From Phil1 sp964487565 (lineage in GTDB: Bacteria > Bacillota > Clostridia > Christensenellales > CAG-138): 23,341 nucleotides of DNA. The notes under the pieces were generated by a model. It was not told the origin of the DNA and did not search any database. It worked only from the letters and a program-made list of their open reading frames with translations. The DNA lies in NCBI GenBank assembly GCA_964487565.1, contig CAZARN010000022.1, forward strand, positions 1-23,341. Direction: 5' to 3'. Both the position numbers and the translations under genes were made by a program. Below, in pieces: positions 7,065-14,127 of this stretch. Each line of letters opens with the position of its first letter. Position 1 is the stretch's first letter.

Positions 7065-8214
7065 CCTCCTTGCCCTCGAGCGCCAGCCTGATTCTGCTGC
7101 CGCTCCGGCCGTGGCTGTTTTCATACTTCACATGGAAAGTCTGGAACAGCTGGCCGGCAAGAACATTGAGCTTTTTTGCGAGAACATTCGGCTGAATTTC
7201 AAGATGGAGCTTGTTGATCAGCTCGGTTGCGCTGCCTTGCCATTCCGGTGCATCCTCCGTGAGCATCCCGGCGACGGCTTCCAGCAGCGGGTCGGCCGGA
7301 GCTTTCCATAGCTCAGCCTCCGCGTGATCCAGGTTCCAGCAAAGATGTTCCTGATCTCGGGTCAGATAAAGCCGCTGGTCAGCCTGGTCACGCCCCACAA
7401 TATCCAGCGTGGCCGAAAGATCCGTTCGGTTTTCTTTTTGAAGCAGGAACGCGCCGTCGGCGCAGCCGAGCAACCCTGTGGTACCGGAGATCATCTCAAA
7501 TTTATCTCCGGCAGGCTGCTTCCGCGTGTGATGGACCAGCAGCAGACAGATGTTATGCTTGTCTGCAAACTGCTTGAATTTCCCGACGCTTTCATAGTCG
7601 TTGGCATAGCTGTAGGCGTCGCCGCCGACTTCGCGCACCTTTTGCAGTGTGTCGATGATGACAAGATTGGTGTTGGGATGCTCGCGCAGAAATTTTTCGA
7701 GCTGTTCGTCCAGCCCGTTCCCAATTTGTTTGGCATAGACCGCAAAGTGGAGATCGTCAGTCCCTTCGATGCCGAACATACGGAACATCCGCTCCTGCAG
7801 ACGCTGGTAATTGTCCTCGAGCGCCAGATAGAGTACGGTGCCCTTGTGGACCTCGTAATCCCACAGCTTCAGGCCCGTACTGACATGGTAGGCGAGCTGG
7901 GCGACCAGAAATGATTTCCCTACCTTCGGCGCTCCGGCCAGAAGATACGTTCCGGCACAGAGCAGGCCGTCAACAATGGGCGGTCTGCTCTGATAAACGT
8001 TCTCATAAAGATCATTCATGGATACCGTGGGAAGATATGCAGGGTCATTCAGACGGCGCATCAGCTTTTGCATATCAGCGAAATTTCTCGTCGGCTCATT
8101 GCATTCTGCGTTTTCTTCTGCTATACTCAGTTCAGGTTTTTGAGAGAGCGGCTGTCCCGCATCTGCGCCAACAGATGCATAAGGGACGGCCGCCGCTTCA
8201 TTTTCAGGGTTCAT
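7060..8214 (-). CDS. RepA/KaiC-like AAA ATPase (plasmid-type replicative helicase)
   Basis: This 384-residue protein is a RecA-fold ATPase like RSF1010 RepA. Walker A is GAPKVGKS (94-101). An ALED motif with the catalytic glutamate lies at 131-134, Walker B is NLVIID (183-188), and the sensor-like LLLVHHTRK is at 224-232. The N-terminal 60 residues are low-complexity and the C-terminal 90 look like a small helical/winged domain. In plasmids such proteins unwind DNA at the origin; in integrative elements they may support replication of the excised circle. The start overlaps the stop of the upstream ribbon-helix-helix gene by four bases (ATGA), so they are coupled. No primase or initiator gene is visible next to it; the iteron-like repeats at its 3' end are the only origin candidate. 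Confidence 0.8.
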   Translation of the reverse strand: MNPENEAAAVPYASVGADAGQPLSQKPELSIAEENAECNEPTRNFADMQKLMRRLNDPAYLPTVSMNDLYENVYQSRPPIVDGLLCAGTYLLAGAPKVGKSFLVAQLAYHVSTGLKLWDYEVHKGTVLYLALEDNYQRLQERMFRMFGIEGTDDLHFAVYAKQIGNGLDEQLEKFLREHPNTNLVIIDTLQKVREVGGDAYSYANDYESVGKFKQFADKHNICLLLVHHTRKQPAGDKFEMISGTTGLLGCADGAFLLQKENRTDLSATLDIVGRDQADQRLYLTRDQEHLCWNLDHAEAELWKAPADPLLEAVAGMLTEDAPEWQGSATELINKLHLEIQPNVLAKKLNVLAGQLFQTFHVKYENSHGRSGSRIRLALEGKEA

Positions 8215-8537
8215 TTGCTCTCCTCCTTCATTCCATTCATAATGACGGCGATCATATCAATCGTATCCGTCAGATCACCGTCGATTTTCTGCCCGGCTTC
8301 GATTCGCCGCAGTTCGTCCAGCACAGCGGCGAGTTGGTCGCGCAGAGCTTTGTAGACACGGGGATTGCCCTGTACAACAACATCCTTACAGAGCAGCCGC
8401 CGGGTGATGTAGTCCTGCTTGGTGAGGCCGGATAGTTTCACGGCAATCTCGAGCTGCGAATCCTCCTCCGGTGAAAGGCGGAAAGCAAAGGTTTTATTTC
8501 TCCAGCGGTTGTGTTCATCCCGATTTTTCAGTGACAT
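8211..8537 (-). CDS. Ribbon-helix-helix mobilization accessory protein (MobC-like)
   Basis: This 108-residue basic protein has a beta-strand segment NKTFAFRLSPEE (14-25) followed by two helices (QLEIAVKLSGLTKQDYITRR). This is the ribbon-helix-helix pattern of relaxosome accessory proteins and of small plasmid regulators. The C-terminal half is helical and acidic. It overlaps the RepA-like gene by four bases and follows the integrase by two bases. The job is probably to bind oriT and help the relaxase, or to regulate the operon; the sequence cannot separate the two. Confidence 0.65.
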   Translation of the reverse strand: MSLKNRDEHNRWRNKTFAFRLSPEEDSQLEIAVKLSGLTKQDYITRRLLCKDVVVQGNPRVYKALRDQLAAVLDELRRIEAGQKIDGDLTDTIDMIAVIMNGMKEESK

Positions 8538-8539
8538 GA

Positions 8540-9622
8540 TTAAACCCCTTTCGACGTACGTTCAAAGTCCAGCTTCTGTGCCATTTCTGTCTGCCGTGAA
8601 GGAAACAGGTGAGCATAATTATAGGTGATGTCTATGCTCTCATGCCCTACGCGGTCGGCAATGGCGATTGCGGAAAAGCCCATATCGATCAGCAGCGAAA
8701 TCGCGCTGTGACGGATATCATGGATTCGGATACGCTTGACTCCGGCCTGCTTGGAGCCTCTGTCCATTTCGTGATGCAGGTAGTATTTTGTTATCGGAAA
8801 CATTCTCTCGGTAGGCTCGACGCCATACAGCGTCTTAATATATTCCTGCATTTCCTCGCCGGGGAATTGCGGCATTTGGATGGTACGATTGCTTTTTTCA
8901 GTTTTGGGCGGGGTGATGACATCTCTGCCCTTGAGCCTCTGATAAGATTTGTTGATGGACACTGTACCCCTTTCAAAATCGAAATCTGCGGGCGTAAGGG
9001 CAAGCAGTTCACCTTCCCGGATACCGCACCAATAGAGCATCTCAAAGGCGTAAAATGACAGCGGCTTGTCCATCATGGCGTCGGCAAATTTCAGGTATTC
9101 GTCCTTCGTCCAAAAAAGCATCTCGCGGTTTTTAGCCTTTCCCATATTGCCGACCTTTGCCGCGGGATTCTCGTGCAGGCCATAGAATTTCACGGCATGA
9201 TTGAAGATGGCGCTGAGCTGATTGTGAAGTGTCTTCAGGTATACCGGCGAATATGCTTTGCCGTTTTCATCCCGATGGTTGATCATCTCATTTTGCCAGG
9301 CAATGACATCCTGTGCGCTGATGTCGCAGAGCTTCCGCTTGCCGAAATAGGGAACCAGCTTTGACTGGATAATGTGCTCCTTGGTCATCCATGTGTTTTC
9401 CTTGATGCGGCTCTTCATATCCCCGGTGTATTTCTCAATAAAGCTGTCAAAAGTCATGTCTATGTCGGCAGTTGTTTTATTGAGTTGCTCCCGTTCCCAC
9501 GCGAGTGCATCGCGCTTTGTGGAAAAGCCTCGCTTCTGTGTCTGTTTGCGCTCTCCCTTCCAATCTGTGTACCGGTAGATCACCCGCCAGGTGTTTGTCT
9601 TTGACTCCTTGTAAACCGCCAT
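8540..9622 (-). CDS. int: Tyrosine-type site-specific integrase
   Basis: This 360-residue protein has an AP2-like arm-binding domain at 1-50 (VYKESKTNTWRVIYRYTDW), a SAM-like core-binding domain at about 55-150, and a catalytic domain at 165-350. The catalytic residues can be seen: R202 in GIREGE, K240 or K243, H301 and R304 in HDIRHS, H327 in GHES, and the nucleophile Y336 in TYNYAHLF. It inserts and excises the element, here next to guaA. The ATG overlaps the excisionase stop by one base (TAATG), and the GAGGAGG ribosome site lies inside the excisionase gene. It appears intact, so the element may still move. Confidence 0.95.
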   Translation of the reverse strand: MAVYKESKTNTWRVIYRYTDWKGERKQTQKRGFSTKRDALAWEREQLNKTTADIDMTFDSFIEKYTGDMKSRIKENTWMTKEHIIQSKLVPYFGKRKLCDISAQDVIAWQNEMINHRDENGKAYSPVYLKTLHNQLSAIFNHAVKFYGLHENPAAKVGNMGKAKNREMLFWTKDEYLKFADAMMDKPLSFYAFEMLYWCGIREGELLALTPADFDFERGTVSINKSYQRLKGRDVITPPKTEKSNRTIQMPQFPGEEMQEYIKTLYGVEPTERMFPITKYYLHHEMDRGSKQAGVKRIRIHDIRHSAISLLIDMGFSAIAIADRVGHESIDITYNYAHLFPSRQTEMAQKLDFERTSKGV

Positions 9623-9816
9623 TACATTTCCTCCTCCCTGCCGCCATAGCAGGCTTTTTCAAGAAAACTCTTTTTGTTCACCCGGCCGGAAATCGTCAGA
9701 AACCCTTTGGCATCGAGCTCCGCATTGAGTTTTTGGACGATTTTGTAGGCGCATGATTTTGATACCCCCAGGAGTTCCGCAACCTCGTCAACCTTCAGAT
9801 ACGTTTTTTCCACCAT
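9622..9816 (-). CDS. xis: Excisionase / MerR-like helix-turn-helix protein
   Basis: This 64-residue protein has a helix-turn-helix of the excisionase (HTH_17) type, LKVDEVAELLGVSKSCAYKI at residues 7-26. A basic C-terminal part (SGRVNKKSFLEKA) looks like a wing or recognition tail. It is the first gene of the element's minus-strand operon and is coupled to the integrase. GGAGGAG lies a few bases before the ATG. Small proteins of this kind bend attachment-site DNA and bias the integrase toward excision. Confidence 0.85.
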   Translation of the reverse strand: MVEKTYLKVDEVAELLGVSKSCAYKIVQKLNAELDAKGFLTISGRVNKKSFLEKACYGGREEEM

Positions 9817-9839
9817 TTGTTCTCCTCCTTAATTTATGG

Positions 9840-9882
9840 CACTAAGCTTATTAGCTTAGTGTATTACCATTATACTAAGCTT
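9840..9882. promoter_or_regulatory. Operator repeats for the element repressor
   Basis: A perfect inverted repeat has arms CACTAAGCT (9840-9848) and AGCTTAGTG (9853-9861) with a 4-base centre. A further half-site ACTAAGCTT lies at 9874-9882, inside the spacer of the xis promoter. A related dyad, CTAAGC...GCTATAG, lies at 9951-9969 on top of the repressor's own -10. The repeated CTAAGC half-site points to one regulator acting on both promoters. Confidence 0.65.
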
Positions 9883-9897
9883 TAATGTTAAAGTCAA
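9869..9897 (-). promoter_or_regulatory. Strong promoter for xis-int operon
   Basis: On the minus strand there is TTGACT (9892-9897), a 17-base spacer and a perfect TATAAT (9869-9874). A CTAAGC half-site lies in the spacer and the full palindrome lies just downstream at the expected transcription start, the geometry of a repressed early promoter. Confidence 0.75.
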
Positions 9898-9940
9898 TAG
9901 GACAGCCGGAAAAATATTAAACAAATTTGCTTTATTTCTC

Positions 9941-9970
9941 TTGACTATTCCTAAGCATTTATGCTATAGT
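9941..9970 (+). promoter_or_regulatory. Promoter of the element repressor gene
   Basis: On the plus strand there is TTGACT (9941-9946), an 18-base spacer and TATAGT (9965-9970). The dyad CTAAGC (9951-9956) / GCTATAG (9963-9969) covers the spacer and -10, which suggests autoregulation by the protein it drives. Confidence 0.6.
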
Positions 9971-10009
9971 GATTATGCAATTAAAATTGCAGACAAGGGG
10001 ACGATGATT

Positions 10010-10540
10010 ATGGCAATCGGTGAACGCATCCATTTCATCCGCAATCTGCGCGGCATGACGCAGAAATATCTTGGCATGGCGGTCGGCTTCCCGGAAAAGA
10101 GCGCCGATGTGCGCCTGGCCCAATATGAAACCGGAACACGGACACCCAAAGAGGATCTGACAGCCGCGCTGGCACAAGTGCTGGAGGTCTCGCCGGAAGC
10201 GTTGAACGTACCAAACATTGACAGTTACACCGGTTTGATGCACACACTTTTCGCACTGGAAGATATTTATGGTCTCACGGTCAAGGAACTGGACGGCGAG
10301 GTCTGCCTTTGCGTCGATCAGTCCAAAGGCAAAGAGGCCATCGAGCTTCACAAAATGCTGTGCGCATGGAATCAGGCGGCTGCAATGCAGAACGCAGGTG
10401 AAATCTCGAAAGAAAAGTACGATGAATGGCGCTACCGCTACCCTGAATTTGATACCACACAGAAATGGGCGAAGGTTCCCTCACAAGGCCTCAGCGATTT
10501 GCTGACAGAGGACTTGAAGAAGCAAGCTGACCAGGGCTGA
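10010..10540 (+). CDS. XRE-family helix-turn-helix repressor of the element
   Basis: This 176-residue protein has an N-terminal lambda-Cro/XRE helix-turn-helix at about residues 2-66, IGERIHFIRNLRGMTQKYLG through TPKEDLTAALAQVLEV. The C-terminal 100 residues are not an S24 peptidase domain, so LexA-like self-cleavage is unlikely; they contain EISKEKYDEWRYRYPEFD, whose family I cannot name. I start at ATG 10010 because AAGGGG is nine bases upstream; the ATG at 10004 is too close and the frame's upstream part covers the promoter. It is the only plus-strand gene of the element and diverges from xis-int across shared operators, as in a lysogeny switch. A terminator follows 25 bases after the stop. 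Confidence 0.85.
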   Translation: MAIGERIHFIRNLRGMTQKYLGMAVGFPEKSADVRLAQYETGTRTPKEDLTAALAQVLEVSPEALNVPNIDSYTGLMHTLFALEDIYGLTVKELDGEVCLCVDQSKGKEAIELHKMLCAWNQAAAMQNAGEISKEKYDEWRYRYPEFDTTQKWAKVPSQGLSDLLTEDLKKQADQG

Positions 10541-10564
10541 CCCGAACCAAAGAGAAATAAAAAA

Positions 10565-10605
10565 AGAGCTAACTGACTTAATCAAAATCAGTTAGCTCTC
10601 TTTTT
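10565..10605 (+). terminator. Rho-independent terminator after the repressor
   Basis: A perfect 12-bp stem (AGAGCTAACTGA with TCAGTTAGCTCT, 10565-10576 and 10588-10599) is followed by CTTTTT. A run of A before the stem means it could also stop minus-strand transcription coming from guaA. Confidence 0.9.
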
Positions 10606-10698
10606 ATGAATAATGAAAAAATGTTGCCATTTCGTTGCCGCAAAAGGCTTTAATCCTCAAAAAGTCCAGTGTTTACGGGCTTTTTCAGACCTCTGAAA
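10606..10698. other. Right end of the element next to guaA
   Basis: This stretch is non-coding. It holds two GTTGCC hexamers at 10623-10628 and 10634-10639, spaced 11 bases (one helical turn), like integrase arm sites. An imperfect hairpin (AAAAAGTCC/GGGCTTTTT, about 10659-10685) may serve as the guaA terminator. A perfect inverted repeat TTTCAGA-CC-TCTGAAA (10683-10698) abuts the guaA stop codon. Confidence 0.45.
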
Positions 10699-10712
10699 TT
10701 ACTCCCACTCCA
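10683..10712. other. Probable attachment site at the 3' end of guaA
   Basis: The element's integrase, excisionase and repressor genes end right beside the guaA stop codon, and the 3' end of guaA is a known insertion target for integrative elements. The conserved last codons of guaA (minus strand GTGGAGTGGGAGTAA) would form part of the core. The opposite end lies outside the window, so the exact core sequence cannot be defined by direct repeats here. Confidence 0.45.
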
Positions 10713-12231
10713 CCGTTCCCGGCGGCTTGCTGGTTATGTCGTAAACGACCCGGTTCACATGCGGGACCTCGTTTATAATGCGGTTTGAAACGCGCCCGAG
10801 GATCTCATACGGGATATGCGCCCAGTCCGCGGTCATGAAATCGACCGTTGTGACGGCGCGTATCGCGATAAGCTCGTCATATGTGCGCGCGTCGCCCATG
10901 ACGCCGACGGTTTTGACGCCGGGCAGCACGGCGAAGAACTGGCTCATCTCCTCGGCGTATCCGCAGCGTTCCATCTCGTCGCGCAGCACGAAGTCAGCCT
11001 CCTGAAGGATCTTCACGCGCTCCTGCGTTACCTCGCCGATTATGCGAACGCCGAGGCCGGGTCCCGGGAAAGGCTGCCGCCAGACAAGCTCATGCGGGAT
11101 GCCGAGCATCTCGCCGACGCGGCGCACCTCATCCTTGAAAAGATCGCGCAGCGGTTCGATCGTGCCCAGAAAATGTATGTCGTCAGGCTGCTTAACCTGA
11201 TTGTGATGCGTTTTTATCACGGCGGCGTGGCCCTTGCCGCTCTCTATCCTGTCCGGATAGATCGTGCCCTGCGCGAAGAAGCCGTCGCCGAAGCTCTCGC
11301 GTATCCTGTCCCAGAAAACGCGGTAAAACTCCGTGCCTATCACCTTGCGTTTAGCCTCTGGATCGGTTATGCCGGCAAGCTTATCGTAAAAATGCTGCTT
11401 TGCGTCTATGCGCACGAAGTTCATGTCAAAAAGCCCCGTGAAGGTCTTCTCCACAATGTCGCCCTCGTCCTTGCGCATGAGGCCCTGATCCACGAACACG
11501 CATGTGAGCTGACGGCCCACGGCGCGGGAAATGAGCGCGGCCGCAACGGAGGAATCAACGCCGCCGGAAAGCCCCAGCACGACGCCCTTGTCCCCGATCT
11601 CGCGGCGAAGCTCCGCCACGGTGCTGTCGATGAAGCTCTCCATGCGCCACTCCCCCCGGCAATGGCACACATCAAAGAGGAAGCGACGCAGGATATCGCG
11701 TCCGAACTCTGTATGGTTGACCTCGGGATGGAACTGCACGCCGTAAAGTCCGCGCGAAGGGCATTCCATCGCAGCGACAGGGCAAACATCCGTGGAAGCC
11801 GTGATCCTGAAATCGGCCGGCGGCTGCTCTATATAGTCGCCGTGGCTCATCCATGATATGCCCTGTTCCTGTTCAAAAAGGACCGAGGACGTATCATAGC
11901 TCGTCCGGGTCTTTCCGTATTCGCGCGCGGTGGCTTCGTTTGCGCTTGCGACGCGGCCGCCGAGGGTATATGCCATGAGCTGACAGCCATAGCAGATGCC
12001 GAGCACCGGTATGCCAAGGTCGAATATCTCCGCCCCTATGTGCGGCGACGCAGGATCATACACGCTGTTCGGCCCTCCGGTGAATATCAGTCCGACGGGC
12101 GCGCTTTCCCTGATGCGCTCGATGGGCGTATCAAAGGGCAGTATCTCGCAATAAACGTTGTTCTCGCGCACGCGGCGGGCGATGAGCTGGTTGTACTGCC
12201 CGCCGAAGTCGAGGACGATGACCTTTTCCAT
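10699..12231 (-). CDS. guaA: GMP synthase (glutamine-hydrolysing)
   Basis: This 510-residue protein makes GMP from XMP, ATP and glutamine. The N-terminal class I glutamine amidotransferase has the nucleophile Cys80 in GICYGCQLM, with His168 and Glu170 in QFHPEV. The ATP-pyrophosphatase domain has SGGVDSS at 222-228. The C-terminal dimerisation domain ends KPPGTVEWE, the usual family ending. The length is normal. The ATG lies six bases after the xpt stop, with the GAGGAG ribosome site overlapping the end of xpt, so the two form a purine operon. The 3' end is the junction with the mobile element, yet the reading frame is intact, as expected when an element recreates the gene end on insertion. 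Confidence 0.97.
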   Translation of the reverse strand: MEKVIVLDFGGQYNQLIARRVRENNVYCEILPFDTPIERIRESAPVGLIFTGGPNSVYDPASPHIGAEIFDLGIPVLGICYGCQLMAYTLGGRVASANEATAREYGKTRTSYDTSSVLFEQEQGISWMSHGDYIEQPPADFRITASTDVCPVAAMECPSRGLYGVQFHPEVNHTEFGRDILRRFLFDVCHCRGEWRMESFIDSTVAELRREIGDKGVVLGLSGGVDSSVAAALISRAVGRQLTCVFVDQGLMRKDEGDIVEKTFTGLFDMNFVRIDAKQHFYDKLAGITDPEAKRKVIGTEFYRVFWDRIRESFGDGFFAQGTIYPDRIESGKGHAAVIKTHHNQVKQPDDIHFLGTIEPLRDLFKDEVRRVGEMLGIPHELVWRQPFPGPGLGVRIIGEVTQERVKILQEADFVLRDEMERCGYAEEMSQFFAVLPGVKTVGVMGDARTYDELIAIRAVTTVDFMTADWAHIPYEILGRVSNRIINEVPHVNRVVYDITSKPPGTVEWE

Positions 12232-12237
12232 TATTTG

Positions 12238-12813
12238 TTACTCCTCGCGGAATATTATGCCGTTTTCATCGGCTTTTTCAATTATGGCAAGCGAATGCAG
12301 GTTGACCCCGTTCTCGCGCAGTCTTGCGCCGCCGGGCTGGAAGCCCTTTTCGATGGCAACGCCCATGCCGATGAGGGACGCGCCCGCCTGCTCCACGATC
12401 TCGACAAGCCCGCGCAGCGCTTCGCCGTTTGCAAGGAAGTCGTCGATGATAAGAACGCGATCCGTGGGCCCGAGCCATTGCTTGCTCATGAGCAGCGTGA
12501 CCTTTTTCTTATATGTGTAAGAAAAGATATCGCTGTGGTAAAGTCCGCCCTCGATATTGTCGCTTTTGGCCTTTTTGGCGAAGATCAGCGGCACGCCGAA
12601 TTCCTCTGCGCACGTTGCGGCAAGCGCGATGCCCGAAGCTTCCACAGTCAGCACTGCGGTTATCCCCGTCAAATCAAAAAGGCGTCCGAACTCTTTGGCC
12701 ATCTCACGCATGAGCTTCATGTCCACGCGATGATTCAAAAATCCGTCCACCTTTATTATGTTCCCGGGGAGCACTTTTCCTTCCTTGCGGATACGTTCCT
12801 GAAGTACATTCAT
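12238..12813 (-). CDS. xpt: Xanthine phosphoribosyltransferase
   Basis: This 191-residue enzyme converts xanthine and PRPP to XMP, the substrate of GuaA next door. The N-terminus MNVLQERIRKEGKVLPGNII with FLNHRVD is typical of Xpt. The PRPP-binding loop is VLIIDDFLANG (about 131-141). The frame is open to 12849, but ATG 12813 matches the family start and has GGGAG ten bases upstream. A weak promoter (TTGATT, 16 bases, TAATAA) overlaps the hairpin upstream. I see no purine riboswitch in the short leader. Confidence 0.95.
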   Translation of the reverse strand: MNVLQERIRKEGKVLPGNIIKVDGFLNHRVDMKLMREMAKEFGRLFDLTGITAVLTVEASGIALAATCAEEFGVPLIFAKKAKSDNIEGGLYHSDIFSYTYKKKVTLLMSKQWLGPTDRVLIIDDFLANGEALRGLVEIVEQAGASLIGMGVAIEKGFQPGGARLRENGVNLHSLAIIEKADENGIIFREE

Positions 12814-12873
12814 GGCAATATATCTCCCGTCAAAAATAATAGCATGCAATATATAGTGATTATTACAGAAATA

Positions 12874-12902
12874 TAGCCCCGAATCAAGAGCTTTCGGGGC
12901 TA
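12874..12902 (-). terminator. Hairpin terminator after the Rrf2 gene
   Basis: A perfect 10-bp stem has arms TAGCCCCGAA and TTCGGGGCTA with a 9-base loop, 27 bases beyond the Rrf2 stop. The minus-strand tail (TATTTC) is only moderately T-rich; the plus-strand tail is richer. It probably separates the thioredoxin-Rrf2 operon from xpt. Confidence 0.6.
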
Positions 12903-12929
12903 AATATTTTTATTGTCTTATAATGTATT

Positions 12930-13361
12930 TTATGCTTTTTTGCTTTCCCTGGCAAATATGGCGTTTGAGACCTGTTCTATCGTGATCTCCTCAAGCTTTT
13001 TGCGGCAGCTGTCGTTGAGCTGATCGTATATCGCGTCCATCACGCCCGCCATTCCGGAGGACACAAGGCAGTCCATCTCTTCAGAGCCGGGACGCCATGT
13101 GCTTTCCACGCAGCGCTCGCCGATTGCGTCGAGAACATCGGAAAGCCGTATTGACGGCGCTTCCTTTATGCTGGTATATCCGCCGTCAAACTTGCCTTCG
13201 CGCGCTTCGACAAGTCCCGCACGCCTGAGCCTGGCCATCACCTTGCGCACACGCGCGGGGTTCGTGCATATGTTCTTTGCAAGTATATCGCTTGCAAGCG
13301 TTTCTCCCCTGTGGTTGAGGAAGACGAGCGCGTGCACGGCAACCGCAAAGTCGCCTGTCAT
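12930..13361 (-). CDS. Rrf2-family transcriptional regulator
   Basis: This 143-residue protein has the Rrf2 N-terminal winged helix-turn-helix: FAVAVHALVFLNH, then the recognition-helix region NPARVRKVMARLRRAGLV, then the wing GKFDGGYT. Cysteines are at 32, 84, 98 and 119 and do not form the close three-Cys iron-sulfur pattern of IscR, so it may be a thiol or ligand sensor of the YwnA/CymR type. The start overlaps the stop of the thioredoxin-like gene by four bases (ATGA), and a GGAGGG sits immediately against the ATG, so translation is probably coupled. The palindrome in the promoter of the operon is its likely binding site. Confidence 0.88.
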   Translation of the reverse strand: MTGDFAVAVHALVFLNHRGETLASDILAKNICTNPARVRKVMARLRRAGLVEAREGKFDGGYTSIKEAPSIRLSDVLDAIGERCVESTWRPGSEEMDCLVSSGMAGVMDAIYDQLNDSCRKKLEEITIEQVSNAIFARESKKA

Positions 13362-14044
13362 CCCTCCGCACCGTTTGATGAAAGCTTCAGCATGTCGTCT
13401 ATCACGCCTTTCCAGCCCGCTTTATCTTTTGAGCCGACATATTCTTCACCAAGCTGCACTCCGTTTTCATCCACAAAAACCGTCGTCGGCACGGCGTATA
13501 CATCCTTGAGGAATTTCGCCGTCAGCGTTTGCGAAGGCAATATGTGCAGATAATTCGCGCCCGTATTTTCCACGAGGCTCTTTGCGTAATCGATCGCCCC
13601 GTCATATGCGTTGCCGTTTCCGTCCGCAGCGTCGACCACTATGCCGATTATCTGCAAGCCGCTGTCCGCATACTCCTTGGCAAGCTCCCCAAGCTCCGGC
13701 ATCTCGTTGAGGCACGGCCCGCAGTATGTGGCCCAAACGTTTATCATGGTAACATCGTGTCCCGTGAACACAGAGCTGTCGATCTCGTTCCCGTCGAGAT
13801 CATACGCCGTGAAATCGCCGAAAAGCGGCTGTGATGCCGATGCGTCCGCCGTCGGCGCCGCGGTTGGCGCCGCCGTTTCCTGCTCTGGCGCGGCGCTTGC
13901 CTGCTCTGTGGCTCCCGTTTCGGCGCTCATCTCAGGCTCATCCGTCGCCGCCGTGTCCGGCGCAACGGTGCAGCCCGAAAACAGCAGTGCCGCCGAAAGC
14001 GCAAATGCCGCTGCGGTCACGATCAGGGATTTGAGATTTATCAT
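13358..14044 (-). CDS. TlpA/ResA-like thioredoxin-fold lipoprotein
   Basis: This 228-residue exported protein has a signal peptide ending in the lipobox LFSGC (lipidated Cys25 from the chosen start). About 45 residues of Ala/Thr/Pro/Glu linker follow, then a thioredoxin domain with active site WATYCGPC (Cys108/Cys111) and the cis-proline loop AVPTTVF. Proteins of this type reduce or shuffle disulfides outside the membrane. I start at ATG 14044 because GGAGG is eight bases upstream; the ATG at 14050 is only two bases from it. No CcdA-type electron donor gene is adjacent. It is cotranscribed with an Rrf2 regulator, suggesting redox-responsive control. Confidence 0.9.
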   Translation of the reverse strand: MINLKSLIVTAAAFALSAALLFSGCTVAPDTAATDEPEMSAETGATEQASAAPEQETAAPTAAPTADASASQPLFGDFTAYDLDGNEIDSSVFTGHDVTMINVWATYCGPCLNEMPELGELAKEYADSGLQIIGIVVDAADGNGNAYDGAIDYAKSLVENTGANYLHILPSQTLTAKFLKDVYAVPTTVFVDENGVQLGEEYVGSKDKAGWKGVIDDMLKLSSNGAEG

Positions 14045-14064
14045 ATTCATTACCTCCGGTTTGT

Positions 14065-14102
14065 TATACTGTAATTATATCTGTTACAGTATAGCGTGTC
14101 AA
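14065..14102 (-). promoter_or_regulatory. Consensus promoter with embedded dyad operator (thioredoxin-Rrf2 operon)
   Basis: On the minus strand there is TTGACA (14097-14102), a 17-base spacer and TATAAT (14074-14079), a near-perfect sigma-70 promoter. A perfect 10-bp inverted repeat, TATACTGTAA (14065-14074) and TTACAGTATA (14084-14093), spans the -10 and spacer. A protein bound there would block RNA polymerase, and the Rrf2 protein of the same operon is the natural candidate. Confidence 0.8.
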
Positions 14103-14127
14103 TCGGGTATAATGAACAGTGTGTGAA

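Noticed and set aside
6777..7091. Small open frames on both strands in the relaxase-RepA gap
   Set aside because: They are mutually antisense, show no family features and lie on the repeats and hairpins that better explain this region.
10816..11856. Plus-strand open frame of 346 codons
   Set aside because: It is the antisense shadow of guaA and has no recognisable domain.
12814..12929. Purine riboswitch ahead of xpt
   Set aside because: xpt often has one, but the leader is short and I see neither the conserved junction nor paired loops; the only strong hairpin fits a terminator for the upstream gene.
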